From assembly GCA_910577665.1 (NCBI GenBank), contig CAJTOJ010000009.1, positions 1 to 64,000 on the forward strand: a stretch of 64,000 nucleotides of DNA, read 5' to 3'. This document shows positions 8,597 to 17,521 of the stretch, piece by piece (positions within the stretch are counted from its first letter, which is position 1; every line of letters begins with the position of its first letter). This DNA is from an uncultured Acetatifactor sp. (GTDB lineage Bacteria > Bacillota > Clostridia > Lachnospirales > Lachnospiraceae). Made by a program: the position numbers and the translations under genes. Under the pieces are notes generated by a model. It worked only from the letters and a program-made list of their open reading frames with translations, was not told the DNA's origin and made no database searches.

Positions 8597-9614
8597 TGAT
8601 GTTTTCTCGGATGCGGATGTCTACGGCCACATAATTATGTTCCTTTTCCGGCAGTTCCCCTGTGGTGAGGTAGGCGAAGAGCATGGCCAGTGGCCTGCTG
8701 CCTTGAAGTTTGGGCTGCTGGCAGATCACGGCAGAGATAATGCCCTGCCGTACCAGGTCCATGGTGGTGGGTACCTTGTCATAGGCGATGATCCGGATCT
8801 GTTCCTGTCTGCCTGCGGCAGTGACACTGCGGCAGCCGCCGCAGACGCCCCCGGCGGCAAAAAAGAGGGCATTGATTTCCGGATGTATGGCCAGGAGTTG
8901 TCCGGTTTTTTCATAGCTCTCGGTTTCATCATCGTGTACTTCCACAGTGTCTGTGATGTGGATGCTGTCCCTGTAGGGTTCCAGGGCCTTGCAGAATCCC
9001 GCAATGCGTTCTGTATGGCAGAGGATATTGGAAGAGCCGGTGACGATCCCCACATTGACCTGGCCGTGGGTCATGAGCCGCAGGAGTCCGGCGGCGGTGG
9101 CGCCGCTTCTGGTATAGTGGCTTCCCACGTAGGCGATGCGCTGTGAATGTTCAATGTCAGTATTCAGTGTCACTACGGGAACACCCTGGTCATGCAGGGC
9201 ATCTATCCGTTTCCGGATCCGTTCATCATTAAAAGGAGCCATGGCGATGCCGCTGACGTCCTCTTCCATCAGGCAGTCTATGGCGGCAAGCTGGGCTTCC
9301 ACCTGGCTGGCAATCAGCTTCACGGACACGGTGCAGTTATAGCCTGCAAGTTCCTGGGCTTTCTCATTGACCCCGGCCAGTACATCTATGTAAAAGGGAT
9401 TCTCCAGGGAAAAGAGTATGACGCCCAGCTTCAGTCTTTTTTTCTGGGCGGCCAGGACCAGCCCGGCCCGGTTGGGCTTATAATCCAGTTCTCTTGCTAG
9501 TTTCTCGATTTTCCGGGCAGTTTCGGGGTTTACGGAGCCACGGTGGTTGAGTACACGGTCCACGGTGCCCCGGGATACGCCAGCCAGAGCGGCGATTTCT
9601 TTGATGGTAGCCAT
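8592..9614 (-). CDS. LacI-family transcriptional regulator
   Basis: A 340-residue regulator. The N-terminal LacI helix-turn-helix reads TIKEIAALAGVSRGTVDRVLN, followed by the hinge helix and a periplasmic-binding-protein-like sugar domain (residues ~60-330). This class binds pentoses or other sugars and represses nearby operons. It is divergent from the kinase/isomerase operon starting at 10220 and lies close to the GH127 gene, so arabinose or a related sugar is a fair guess for its effector. The sensor domain resembles RbsB/XylF-type folds more than the GalR type. Its stop codon is inside the large palindrome. Confidence 0.9.
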   Translation of the reverse strand: MATIKEIAALAGVSRGTVDRVLNHRGSVNPETARKIEKLARELDYKPNRAGLVLAAQKKRLKLGVILFSLENPFYIDVLAGVNEKAQELAGYNCTVSVKLIASQVEAQLAAIDCLMEEDVSGIAMAPFNDERIRKRIDALHDQGVPVVTLNTDIEHSQRIAYVGSHYTRSGATAAGLLRLMTHGQVNVGIVTGSSNILCHTERIAGFCKALEPYRDSIHITDTVEVHDDETESYEKTGQLLAIHPEINALFFAAGGVCGGCRSVTAAGRQEQIRIIAYDKVPTTMDLVRQGIISAVICQQPKLQGSRPLAMLFAYLTTGELPEKEHNYVAVDIRIRENIT

Positions 9615-9640
9615 TGGTTGCCCTCCCTCTACAGATTTTC

Positions 9641-9670
9641 ATTTTAGCATGGAAATAAGGACGTTTTCAA
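9641..9670 (-). promoter_or_regulatory. Probable promoter of the LacI-type gene
   Basis: On the minus strand TTGAAA (9665-9670) is followed after 18 bases by TAAAAT (9641-9646), about 27 bases before the ATG at 9614. No palindromic operator is seen over it. Confidence 0.5.
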
Positions 9671-9814
9671 GGGGATTTTCAAGGTAAAACCACGGAACAA
9701 AGCACCTGTTGCAGTGAAGGGACTGTGGGAGAGGCTGGACGAGGGGGTGTATTAAATAAAGAAATGAGATCTAACGGTAACCACACCATGCGCAGAACAT
9801 ACCATAAAAGCCGG

Positions 9815-9843
9815 TTGCGGACAAGGGGGGAATCCGCTATAAT
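9815..9843 (+). promoter_or_regulatory. Possible upstream promoter, TTGCGG-17-TATAAT
   Basis: TTGCGG at 9815-9820 and TATAAT at 9838-9843 are 17 bases apart. The site lies upstream of a repeat copy and about 380 bases before the kinase gene. It may give a longer transcript through the repeat. The 9671-10219 stretch holds no supported gene, only this site, the repeat and the proximal promoter. Confidence 0.4.
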
Positions 9844-9880
9844 AAAGTTGACAGGAGCGGAGCGAAGAAGGGAATGGCAG

Positions 9881-10016
9881 GTTACTGTTCACCCGATACT
9901 GCCGCCAGGTGTTTTCACGCGTTCTTTGCGTGATAACACCGAGACTGCTTGCGCCAAAAGGAGCGTTCTTTGGTCATTTTGTGTGAATCACGTTACTGCT
10001 ACGCCGTAACAGCAAC
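9881..10016 (+). repeat. Dispersed palindromic repeat, full copy
   Basis: This 136-bp copy begins GTTACTGTTCAC. It contains the conserved core from TGCCGCCAGGTGTTTTCACG to CCGAGACTGC with its internal TCACGC/GCGTGA stem, and ends in a G-U-rich hairpin closing with AGCAAC. It lies in the leader region of the kinase operon. Confidence 0.8.
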
Positions 10017-10055
10017 AATGGCATAAGATCAGCCCTTGGGTCTGTATGATTTTTC

Positions 10056-10107
10056 TTGCAATTTCACCTGGCAGCAAGTATGATAGAGGTATAGTGTGCC
10101 CGGGCAC
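10056..10107 (+). promoter_or_regulatory. Promoter and palindromic operator of the kinase/isomerase operon
   Basis: TTGCAA (10056-10061) and TATGAT (10079-10084) are 17 bases apart. A perfect 12-bp palindrome GTGCCCGGGCAC lies at 10096-10107, just past the expected start of transcription. That is a typical place for a LacI-family operator, and the LacI-type gene is divergent next door. The promoter is supported by spacing; the operator role is inference. Confidence 0.55.
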
Positions 10108-10219
10108 GCAATTTGGAGCAACCGGATTGTTGACTCATGGCGGTGCAGCCAGCTGCATATGGGTTTGGTTTTGAGGCAGGGCTGGCAGGTGGAATTGGAA
10201 ATGAGAAGGGAGGTAGCAA

Positions 10220-11704
10220 ATGCTGTACATAGGTGTGGATCTGGGGACATCAGCGGTGAAGCTGCTGCTGATGGACAGTGGGGGGAAGATCGTAAACGTA
10301 GTGTCCAGGGAATATCCGCTGTATTTTCCACATCCGGGCTGGTCAGAACAGAATCCGGAGGACTGGTATGAACAGACAGTGGCAGGGATCCAGGAACTCG
10401 TCCGGGATGTGGACAGGAGCCAGGTGGCAGGCATCAGCTTTGGGGGCCAGATGCACGGGCTGGTGATACTGGATGACAAAGATAAGGTGATTCGCCCTGC
10501 CATTCTGTGGAATGACGGCAGGACCACGGAGGAGACGGAATATCTGAATACAGTCATCGGCAGGGAAAAGCTTTCGGCGTACACGGCCAACATTGCCTTT
10601 GCCGGATTCACGGCACCTAAACTCCTCTGGGTGAAGAAGCACGAACCGGAGCATTTTGCCCGGATTGCGAGGATCATGCTGCCCAAGGACTACATTGCCT
10701 ACAGGCTTACGGGGGTTCACTGCACCGATGTGTCGGATGCCTCCGGTATGTTGCTGTTCGATGTGAAGAACCGCAGGTGGTCTAAGGAGATGTGTGAGAT
10801 CTGCGGCATCCAGGAATCCCAGCTGGCAAAATGTTATGAGAGTTATGAGGTGGTGGGAACCCTTCTGCCGGATGTGGCAGGTGAACTGGGATTGTATTCT
10901 TCTGTGAAGGTGGCTGCAGGGGCCGGGGACAATGCAGCGGCGGCAGTGGGGACGGGAACCGTGGGGGACAACATGTGTAATATCTCCCTGGGAACCAGTG
11001 GCACCATCTTTATCTCTTCCAGGCATTTCGGCGTGGACAGGTTCAATGCCCTGCATTCTTTCGCCCATGCGGATGGGAGCTTCCATCTGATGGGCTGTAT
11101 GCTTAGTGCTGCAAGCTGCAACAAGTGGTGGATGGATGATATTCTGGGGACAAAGGAGTATGGGGCAGAGCAGGCCGGGATTGGCAGACTGGGTGAGAAC
11201 CATGTGTTCTTCCTGCCTTATCTGATGGGAGAGCGTTCTCCCCATAACAACCCCAATGCCCGGGCCACCTTTATCGGTATGACCATGGATACCACCAGGG
11301 CGGATCTGACCCAGGCTGTGCTGGAGGGAGTGGCCTTTGCCCTTAGGGATTCCCTGGAGGTGGCGAAATCCCTGGGCATCTGCCTTGACCGCACCAAGAT
11401 CTGTGGCGGCGGGGCCAAGAGTCCCTTGTGGAAGAAAATCATTGCCAACGTGCTGGATTTGAAGGTGGATGTGATTGAGAGCGAAGAGGGGCCTGCCATG
11501 GGCGGTGCCATGCTGGCAGCCGTGGCCTGTGGCGAGTACGCAAGCGTGGAGGAGATTGCCGGGAAAGTGGTGAAGATTGTGGATACCGTGGAGCCGGATC
11601 CGGAGCTGGTGGAGAAATACAATGTCTGCTATGCCCGGTTCAAGGAGATCTATCCGGCCTGCAAGCCTGTGTTTGAAGTGTTGTCTGCGGACGTAAGGGT
11701 ATAG
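10220..11704 (+). CDS. xylB: FGGY-family carbohydrate kinase, xylulokinase-like
   Basis: A 494-residue FGGY kinase that phosphorylates a ketopentose or similar sugar with ATP. The N-terminal phosphate loop is GVDLGTSAVK, the sugar-contacting parts are GGQMHGLV and WNDGRTTEE, and GGGAKSPLWKKI with a following glycine-rich loop forms the ATP site. All match xylulokinases best. GGGAGG lies upstream of the ATG at normal spacing. It is followed by a DUF4867-like gene and a fucose/arabinose-isomerase-like gene, so the true substrate could be another ketose made by that isomerase. The symbol reflects the family match. Confidence 0.8.
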   Translation: MLYIGVDLGTSAVKLLLMDSGGKIVNVVSREYPLYFPHPGWSEQNPEDWYEQTVAGIQELVRDVDRSQVAGISFGGQMHGLVILDDKDKVIRPAILWNDGRTTEETEYLNTVIGREKLSAYTANIAFAGFTAPKLLWVKKHEPEHFARIARIMLPKDYIAYRLTGVHCTDVSDASGMLLFDVKNRRWSKEMCEICGIQESQLAKCYESYEVVGTLLPDVAGELGLYSSVKVAAGAGDNAAAAVGTGTVGDNMCNISLGTSGTIFISSRHFGVDRFNALHSFAHADGSFHLMGCMLSAASCNKWWMDDILGTKEYGAEQAGIGRLGENHVFFLPYLMGERSPHNNPNARATFIGMTMDTTRADLTQAVLEGVAFALRDSLEVAKSLGICLDRTKICGGGAKSPLWKKIIANVLDLKVDVIESEEGPAMGGAMLAAVACGEYASVEEIAGKVVKIVDTVEPDPELVEKYNVCYARFKEIYPACKPVFEVLSADVRV

Positions 11705-11747
11705 CTGTGACGGGAAAGGGTATAAAAGAGAAAGGATGCATATCAGC

Positions 11748-12406
11748 ATGAAAATTTTATCTGTGAACGATCCGGCATTTGCAAAGTATGGCCAGATTGT
11801 GAAAAATGTGGATTTCACCGGTCTGGTGGAAGCTATGAAAACGACTCCGGTACCGGAGGGTGTTGTCTATGAACCCAGCGTAAAGGAGCTGGAAGCCTTG
11901 CCGGTGATGCAGGTGCTCACCCATGTGTTTTACGGGGAGATGCCCATCCAGATCGGCTACTGCAACGGGCACAACTCCAGGCTGAATGCCCTGGAGTACC
12001 ACAGGAGTTCCGAGATCAATGTGATGGCCACAGATGCCATCCTGATGCTGGGACTGCGCCAGGACGTGGAGGCAGACTATACATATGACCCTCAAAGGTG
12101 GAAGCCTTCCTGGTACCTGCGGGGACTGCCGTAGAGGTCTACGCCACTACCCTGCACTATGCGCCCTGCGGCGTGGACGGGAAGGGATTCCAGGTGACCA
12201 TTGTGCTGCCCAAGGGAACCAACTATCCCTTATCCACTTCCCACATGCGGGCGGAAGGGACAGCCACGGACAGGGAGGACTGTCTGATCACTGCTACCAA
12301 CAAATGGCTCATCGGACACGAGGAGGGCGGACTGGATGCAGGAAGCTTCCTGGGACTGAAGGGAAGGAACCTGGATCTGGAACAGGATGGAGGGTGTTCC
12401 TGCTAG
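11748..12406 (+). pseudogene. DUF4867-like protein, split by a single-base frameshift
   Basis: The first frame from the ATG at 11748 runs through a cupin-like segment, diverges at about 12088-12095, and would stop at 12134. The downstream frame (to 12406) continues with KVEAFLVPAGTAVEVYATTL. One extra C in the CCC run near 12090 would join them into one protein of about 219 residues. The family is found beside sugar isomerases and kinases and is probably an isomerase- or mutarotase-like helper; its biochemical role is not established. The family name is from memory of its sequence and context. The change may be real or a sequencing error. Confidence 0.6.
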
Positions 12407-12488
12407 TTACCCTACAGGCTGGATGCCCTGGATGGACATTTTCAATAAGCGATTCATAAAAGAATATAAATAACAGGAGGATTCCAAC

Positions 12489-13973
12489 ATGAACAATTTA
12501 CCACAGGTGAAAATCGGTATCGTGGCCGTGAGCCGCGACTGCTTTCCGGAGAGTCTGTCCGTAAACAGAAGGAAGGCGCTGATGGAGGCATACACAGCCA
12601 AGTACGGTACAGATAGTGTCTATGAGTGCCCGGTGTGTATCGTGGAAAGCGAGATCCATATGGTACAGGCCCTGGAGGACATCCGGAAGGAAGGCTGTAA
12701 TGCCCTGTGCGTATATCTGGGGAACTTCGGACCGGAGATCTCAGAGACCTTGCTGGCAAAGCATTTTGACGGCCCGGCTATGTTCATCGCAGCTGCTGAG
12801 GAGAGCCAGAATGATCTGGTGGGCGGTCGTGGTGATGCATATTGTGGTATGCTGAATGCCAGCTACAATCTGAAGCTGCGCAATGTGCGTGCTTATATTC
12901 CGGAGAATCCCGTGGGTACCGCTGCAGAGTGCGCTGACCGGATCCATGAGTTTATTCCCATTGCCAGGGCAATCGTGGGATTAAGTGATCTGAAGATCAT
13001 TTCCTTCGGCCCCAGGCCCCTCAATTTCCTGGCTTGCAATGCTCCCATCAAGCAGCTTTATAACCTGGGTGTGGAGATCGAGGAGAACTCTGAACTTGAT
13101 CTGTTCGAGGCCTTCAAGAAACACGAGGGGGATGAGAGGATCCCGGCTAAGGTGAAGGAGATGGAGGAGGAGCTGGGCACTGGCAACAAGAAGCCAGAAG
13201 TGCTGCCCAAGCTGGCCCAGTATGAACTGACCTTGCTGGACTGGGTGGAAGCCCACAAGGGATACCGCAAGTATGTGGCCATTGCCGGAAAATGCTGGCC
13301 TGCTTTCCAGACCCAGTTCGGCTTCGTGCCCTGCTATGTGAACAGCCGTCTGGCGGGCATGGGCATTCCCGTATCCTGCGAAGTGGACATCTACGGGTGC
13401 CTGAGCGAGTTTATCGGCACCTGTGTCAGCAGTGATGTGGTGACGCTGCTTGACATCAACAACACCGTGCCCGATGACATGTATGAGGAGTCTATCCGGA
13501 ACAAACATGCCTACACCCACAACGATACCTTCATGGGCTTCCACTGTGGCAATACCAACACAAAGAAGCTTACCTCCTGCAGCATGAAGTACCAGATGAT
13601 CATGGCACGTACCCTTCCCGAGGAAGTAACCCAGGGAACCCTGGAGGGGGATATCATTCCCGGAGACATCACTTTCTACCGTCTCCAGTCTACCGCAGAC
13701 AACAAGCTGCGGGCCTACATTGCCCAGGGCGAGATCCTGCCTGTGGCTACCAGGTCCTTTGGCGGCATCGGGGTGTTCGCCATTCCGGAGATGGGACGTT
13801 TCTACCGTCATGTGCTGATTGAGAAGAATTATCCCCATCATGGTGCAGTGGCTTTCGGTCATTATGGTAAGGCCCTGTTCGAGGTCTTCAAGTACATCGG
13901 TGTACCTGTGGAGGATCTGAACTACAACCAGCCCAAGGGTGTGCTGTATCCTACGGAGAATCCCTTTGCATAA
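12489..13973 (+). CDS. L-fucose/L-arabinose isomerase-like protein
   Basis: A 494-residue protein of the fucose/arabinose isomerase fold, which interconverts aldoses and ketoses with a divalent metal. Visible signs are the N-terminal Rossmann-like GIVAVSRDCFPE, the VYLGNFGPEI segment, the metal-site region around EVDIYGCLSE with DINNT, and a C-terminal FGHYGKALFE. AGGAGG stands at about 12476-12481 before the ATG. With the kinase and DUF4867-like genes it forms an operon that should convert an imported sugar to a ketose phosphate. The natural substrate is not clear; the neighbouring arabinofuranosidases suggest arabinose or a related pentose. Confidence 0.82.
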   Translation: MNNLPQVKIGIVAVSRDCFPESLSVNRRKALMEAYTAKYGTDSVYECPVCIVESEIHMVQALEDIRKEGCNALCVYLGNFGPEISETLLAKHFDGPAMFIAAAEESQNDLVGGRGDAYCGMLNASYNLKLRNVRAYIPENPVGTAAECADRIHEFIPIARAIVGLSDLKIISFGPRPLNFLACNAPIKQLYNLGVEIEENSELDLFEAFKKHEGDERIPAKVKEMEEELGTGNKKPEVLPKLAQYELTLLDWVEAHKGYRKYVAIAGKCWPAFQTQFGFVPCYVNSRLAGMGIPVSCEVDIYGCLSEFIGTCVSSDVVTLLDINNTVPDDMYEESIRNKHAYTHNDTFMGFHCGNTNTKKLTSCSMKYQMIMARTLPEEVTQGTLEGDIIPGDITFYRLQSTADNKLRAYIAQGEILPVATRSFGGIGVFAIPEMGRFYRHVLIEKNYPHHGAVAFGHYGKALFEVFKYIGVPVEDLNYNQPKGVLYPTENPFA

Positions 13974-14048
13974 TCGTTGGGCCAGAAGGGCTTCCGGGAA
14001 GTGGCAGAAACGATTCCTGCGGATAGGTGAGACATAGATTTTGGTAAG

Positions 14049-14088
14049 GAAAAAGGCATTCCTGGAGGAACGGCGGGAATGTCTTTTT
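14049..14088 (+). terminator. Rho-independent terminator after the isomerase gene
   Basis: AAGGCATTCC pairs with GGAATGTCTT across a ~14-base loop, with an A run before and a T run after. It ends the sugar operon. Confidence 0.7.
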
Positions 14089-14116
14089 CAGTTGGCAGAG
14101 CATAGAACAGTTGGAG

Positions 14117-15112
14117 ATGAAGATAAAACCTATGATGGATCATGCGGATCATACTGTGGATGCATTGGGAGTGTTTTACCATGAATTTATCAAATACTCT
14201 GGTGGAGATGGAAGCGGACTCGGTATTGTGCTGACACCACAGCATCTGACGGAATTTATGTGCGACCTGGCTGGGGTGAATAAGAACAGCAGGGTGGTGG
14301 ACATATGCTGTGGTTCGGGTTCTTTTCTGGTTACGGCCATGGGTAAAATGTTCCAAGGAGCCAACCAGGAGGAGAGTAAGCGTATCCGGGAAAGCGGAAT
14401 ATATGGGGTGGAGTTTGATGACGGTCTGTACACATTGGCCATAGCCAATATGATTATACGGAAAGACGGGAAATCAAATATTTATAAGGGGGATTGCTTT
14501 CATGAGGAAATCACAAGGGAACTGAAGGATAAGCATATCAATATCGGATTAATGAATCCCCCCTATTCCCAGAAGGATGTAGTTGAACTGGAGTTTGTGG
14601 AGCACCTGTTGGATATTCTGTCGATAGGGGGAACAGGAGTGGTGGTAGTGCCCATGAGTTGTGCAATTGGGACGAAATATGGACATGTGCGGGAACGGCT
14701 GATGAAGAAGCATACATTACAGGCAGTTTTTTCCATGCCGGATGATATTTTTTATCCTACAGCTACGAATGTCTGTGTGATGGTATGGGAGGCGCATACT
14801 CCCCATGATGCGTCCCGGGAGACTTTTTTCGGATATTGCAAGGAGGACGGTTTTGTAAAGCGGAAGAAGCTGGGAAGGATAGACGCCTACGGAAAATGGG
14901 AGGCAATCGAGAAAAGGTGGCTTAGCCTGTATCGGAATAAAGATGTGGTGGATGGATTCTCTGCAAGGCGACATGTGACAAGCAAAGATGAGTGGCTGTG
15001 TGAGGCTTATATGAAGACAGATTATACAAAACTTACACAGGAAGATTTTCAGCAGACGATAAGTGATTATTTGTCCTATTTGATTAAGAGTGGGGATGTT
15101 TATGAAGCTTGA
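14117..15112 (+). CDS. N6-adenine DNA methyltransferase (HsdM-like), apparently N-terminally short
   Basis: About 331 residues of a type I-like adenine methyltransferase. Motif I is VVDICCGSGSFL and the catalytic motif IV is NPPY, after a target-recognition-like LTPQHLTEFM. HsdM proteins are usually about 500 residues with a helical N-terminal domain; here the protein begins almost at motif I, so the N-terminal domain is missing. The start is uncertain: ATG 14117 abuts GGAG, with TTG 14111 and ATG 14132 as alternatives. The S gene overlaps its end. No restriction subunit is present. It may be an orphan methylase or a decaying remnant. Confidence 0.72.
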   Translation: MKIKPMMDHADHTVDALGVFYHEFIKYSGGDGSGLGIVLTPQHLTEFMCDLAGVNKNSRVVDICCGSGSFLVTAMGKMFQGANQEESKRIRESGIYGVEFDDGLYTLAIANMIIRKDGKSNIYKGDCFHEEITRELKDKHINIGLMNPPYSQKDVVELEFVEHLLDILSIGGTGVVVVPMSCAIGTKYGHVRERLMKKHTLQAVFSMPDDIFYPTATNVCVMVWEAHTPHDASRETFFGYCKEDGFVKRKKLGRIDAYGKWEAIEKRWLSLYRNKDVVDGFSARRHVTSKDEWLCEAYMKTDYTKLTQEDFQQTISDYLSYLIKSGDVYEA

Positions 15113-16098
15113 GATGGAGAATTGGAAGGAACATCCCTTAGATAGTCTGTTTCATATTGACAGGGGGAAGGCACTGACAACAGAAAATAAGGCAATGTAT
15201 GCCGGAAAGATCCCTTGTATCAATGGTGCAGCAGAAAATAAGTATTCTGCTTTTTGGATCGAAAAGTCGAAGAGATCGGATTTGTCCTGCACAAGGCACC
15301 GGCATTGTCCATGTCCAGAGTAGGGAATGCCGGGAAAACTTTTTTACAGCCAGAAGATTTTTATGTGGCGGATAATGCCTTTTGTCTCACCCTAAGAGAA
15401 AGCAGTAGTATATATGTATACCAGTTTATCAGTACGACATTGAACCTGGAGATGTTCCGCTATTCTTATGGGCGGACAATTGCAATAGAAAAATACAGGA
15501 AATGCTTATCAAGCTTCCGGCTCGGGAAAATGGGGAACCGGATTATGGGTGGATGGAATGTTTTATCAAAAGTCTTCACTACAAGAGAATTCATACGTCT
15601 GTATCAAGAATAGAGAAGGAGATTCATCCTTCGGAGTGGGGAGAGTATGCGCTAGGTGAGTTGTTTCGTTTTGAGAAAGGGAAACGCCTTGTGAAGGCCG
15701 ATATGATTCCTGGTTCTGTCAATTATCTGGGTGCAATTCGTGAAAACAATGGGGTTCGGGAGAAAATAGAAACAGATTTTTTCTGGGAACAGAACAGCAT
15801 AACGGTTAATTACAATGGCAGTGTTGGGGAAGCTTTCTATCAAGCAGAGCCCTTTTGGGCATCTGATGATGTAAATGTCCTATATGCAAAAGGGTTCTGG
15901 ACATTGAATAAATACAATGCCTTGTTCATTATCACTGTTATCAAAGCAAACAGGTATCGTTTCAGTTATGGGAGAAAGTGGACAATGGAAAAAATGAAGG
16001 AGACGGTTCTTCGTCTGCCACGGAAGGAAGATGGAACGCCAGATTTTATTTATATGGAAGAATATATAAGGTCACTGCCATATAGTGACCGGATCTGA
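15102..16098 (+). pseudogene. Restriction-modification specificity subunit (HsdS-like) with two frameshifts
   Basis: Three reading frames together make one S protein of about 330 residues with two target-recognition domains. Each half starts with a WxxHPL/WGEYAL...LF..xxGK motif and ends with YGR...EK...LxLPxxExGxPDxxxMExxIxSL. The first break is near 15262-15267 (one A lost in an A run) and the second near 15500 (one A lost before ATGCTT). Restoring one A at each place gives a continuous protein. The ATG at 15102 overlaps the methylase stop. The doubled domain structure is clear; activity is unlikely unless the breaks are sequencing errors. Confidence 0.75.
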
Positions 16099-16129
16099 AG
16101 ATGGAATGAAATCTCTGCTGTTTACTTGT

Positions 16130-16247
16130 GTTACTGCAAGGCATTTCTACATGCCTTTTGCGTGACAACCTGGGACTGTTGTGCGCCAAAATAGGCTGTT
16201 TTGCACGTTTTGTGTGCATGGTTGCTGTGAACGGAGTGAACAGTAAC
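16130..16247 (+). repeat. Dispersed palindromic repeat, diverged copy
   Basis: The copy begins GTTACTG and ends GTGAACAGTAAC. That end is the exact reverse complement of the beginning (GTTACTGTTCAC) of the copies at 9881 and 55872, so the family has 12-bp inverted terminal repeats. The core is more diverged, but TGCGTGACAA, GGGACTG and TTTTGTGTGCAT are kept. Confidence 0.7.
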
Positions 16248-16287
16248 AGGCCAAAAGAGTTGTTGAAGAGTACCCTGCAGAAACGCT

Positions 16288-16316
16288 TGCCGAGATATTA
16301 CAGGTATGCTATGATA
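16288..16316 (+). promoter_or_regulatory. Promoter of the SDR gene
   Basis: TTGCCG (16288-16293) and TATGAT (16311-16316) are 17 bases apart, 38 bases before the ATG at 16355. Confidence 0.55.
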
Positions 16317-16354
16317 ATAGAAAAGACTGCATGCACAGAAAAGGAGGGGTTATC

Positions 16355-17155
16355 ATGGGACATTTGACTGAAAAGACGGCGATCATCACAGGCGCGGGGC
16401 GCGCGGTCCTGAGTGATGGCAGATGTGGGTCCATTGGTTACGGTATTGCCACAGCCTATGCCAAGGAGGGAGCCAATCTGGTGATCACGGGCCGCAATGT
16501 GAAGAAGCTGGAGGATGCCAAGGAGGAACTGGAGCGGCTTTATGGCATAAAAGTGCTCATTGTCCAGGCAGATGTGAATGCCGGGGCGGACAATGAGGCG
16601 GTGGTGGCAGAAGTGGTGAAGCGGACCATGGATACTTTCGGGCGCATTGACGTGCTGATCAACAATGCCCAGGCATCCGCATCCGGTGTGACTTTAGTAG
16701 AGCACACTACGGACCAGTTCAACCTGGCCATGTATTCAGGACTGTATGCGGCATTCTACTATATGAAGGCCTGTCACCCTTATCTGGCCAAGACGAAGGG
16801 CTCCGTGATCAATTTTGCCTCTGGTGCCGGTCTGTTCGGCAATTACGGGCAGTGTGCCTATGCGGCAGCTAAGGAAGGCATCCGTGGCTTGACCCGTGTG
16901 GCAGCCACCGAGTGGGCCAGGGATGGCATCAATGTGAATATCATCTGCCCCCTGGCCTGGACGGCACAGCTGGAACAGTTCGAGAAGGCCTATCCGGATG
17001 CCTTCAAGGCCAATGTGAAGATGCCTCCTGCAGGCCATTATGGCGATGCGGAGCTGGAGATCGGCCGGGTATGCGTGCAGCTTGCCCACCCTGATTTCAA
17101 ATACATGACCGGGGAGACCTTGACACTGGAAGGCGGCATGGGGCTGAGGCCGTAA
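16355..17155 (+). CDS. Short-chain dehydrogenase/reductase
   Basis: A 266-residue SDR. The cofactor loop begins TGAGRAVLSDG with an insertion of about eight residues compared with the usual TGxxxGIG. NNAQ is the usual NNAG motif with a change, and the catalytic Tyr-x3-Lys is in CAYAAAKEG. The C-terminus ends with TGETLTLEGGMG. AAGGAGG stands upstream of the ATG at 16355. The gene is alone between its own promoter and terminator. The enlarged glycine loop resembles that of SDRs acting on hydroxylated ring or steroid-like substrates, but the substrate cannot be named from sequence. Confidence 0.82.
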   Translation: MGHLTEKTAIITGAGRAVLSDGRCGSIGYGIATAYAKEGANLVITGRNVKKLEDAKEELERLYGIKVLIVQADVNAGADNEAVVAEVVKRTMDTFGRIDVLINNAQASASGVTLVEHTTDQFNLAMYSGLYAAFYYMKACHPYLAKTKGSVINFASGAGLFGNYGQCAYAAAKEGIRGLTRVAATEWARDGINVNIICPLAWTAQLEQFEKAYPDAFKANVKMPPAGHYGDAELEIGRVCVQLAHPDFKYMTGETLTLEGGMGLRP

Positions 17156-17521
17156 GAGGATTATTGCCGTAAGAAAGAAGCTGGAACAAGTAAGCTGGAA
17201 CAAGTAAAATCCAGCACTAAGACAAAGGTCTGGTTGGGGCCGTGATCTGGAGAGGCCCGGTAAACTGGAAATCCATGGGCATTCCTTGTAGCTACAGGTA
17301 TATGCATGGAAAAGCGCAGGCATTTTACCTGCGCTTTTTCACGGACTTCTCTGGGGATCTGTATTCTGGGGGCATTCATTCCCGCGGGCAATGAGCCAGG
17401 AGGATGCGTCAGTATCCATTTGGCTTTTGCCGCCAGGGGTGCGTAGCGCTGGTGGCGCATGATCAGCACCTACCGAAGCGGAGGGAAGAACACATACCCC
17501 GTTGCTTGTAGTGCTACAAGC
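17156..17521. other. Intergenic region with tandem 14-mers, a terminator and a small hairpin
   Basis: No gene is supported here. There are two exact tandem copies of AAGCTGGAACAAGT (17178-17205), a terminator (listed separately), an imperfect GC-rich inverted repeat near 17427-17455, and an 8-bp perfect hairpin at 17504-17521 (GCTTGTAG/CTACAAGC) ending right beside the stop of the convergent AraC-type gene. Confidence 0.6.
17311..17340. terminator. Rho-independent terminator, usable from both sides
   Basis: AAAGCGCAGG (17311-17320) pairs with CCTGCGCTTT (17328-17337) over a 7-base loop. T runs on the right and the A run on the left serve both convergent genes. Confidence 0.8.

Noticed and set aside
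9848..9853. TTGACA as a -35 box
   Set aside because: No -10 at 16-18 bases; the repeat begins there.
10343..11818. Long minus-strand ORF (491 codons) opposite the FGGY kinase
   Set aside because: Shadow frame of a clearly conserved gene; no domain, no ribosome binding site.
17178..17205. CRISPR-like or satellite repeat
   Set aside because: Only two tandem 14-mers with no spacers.
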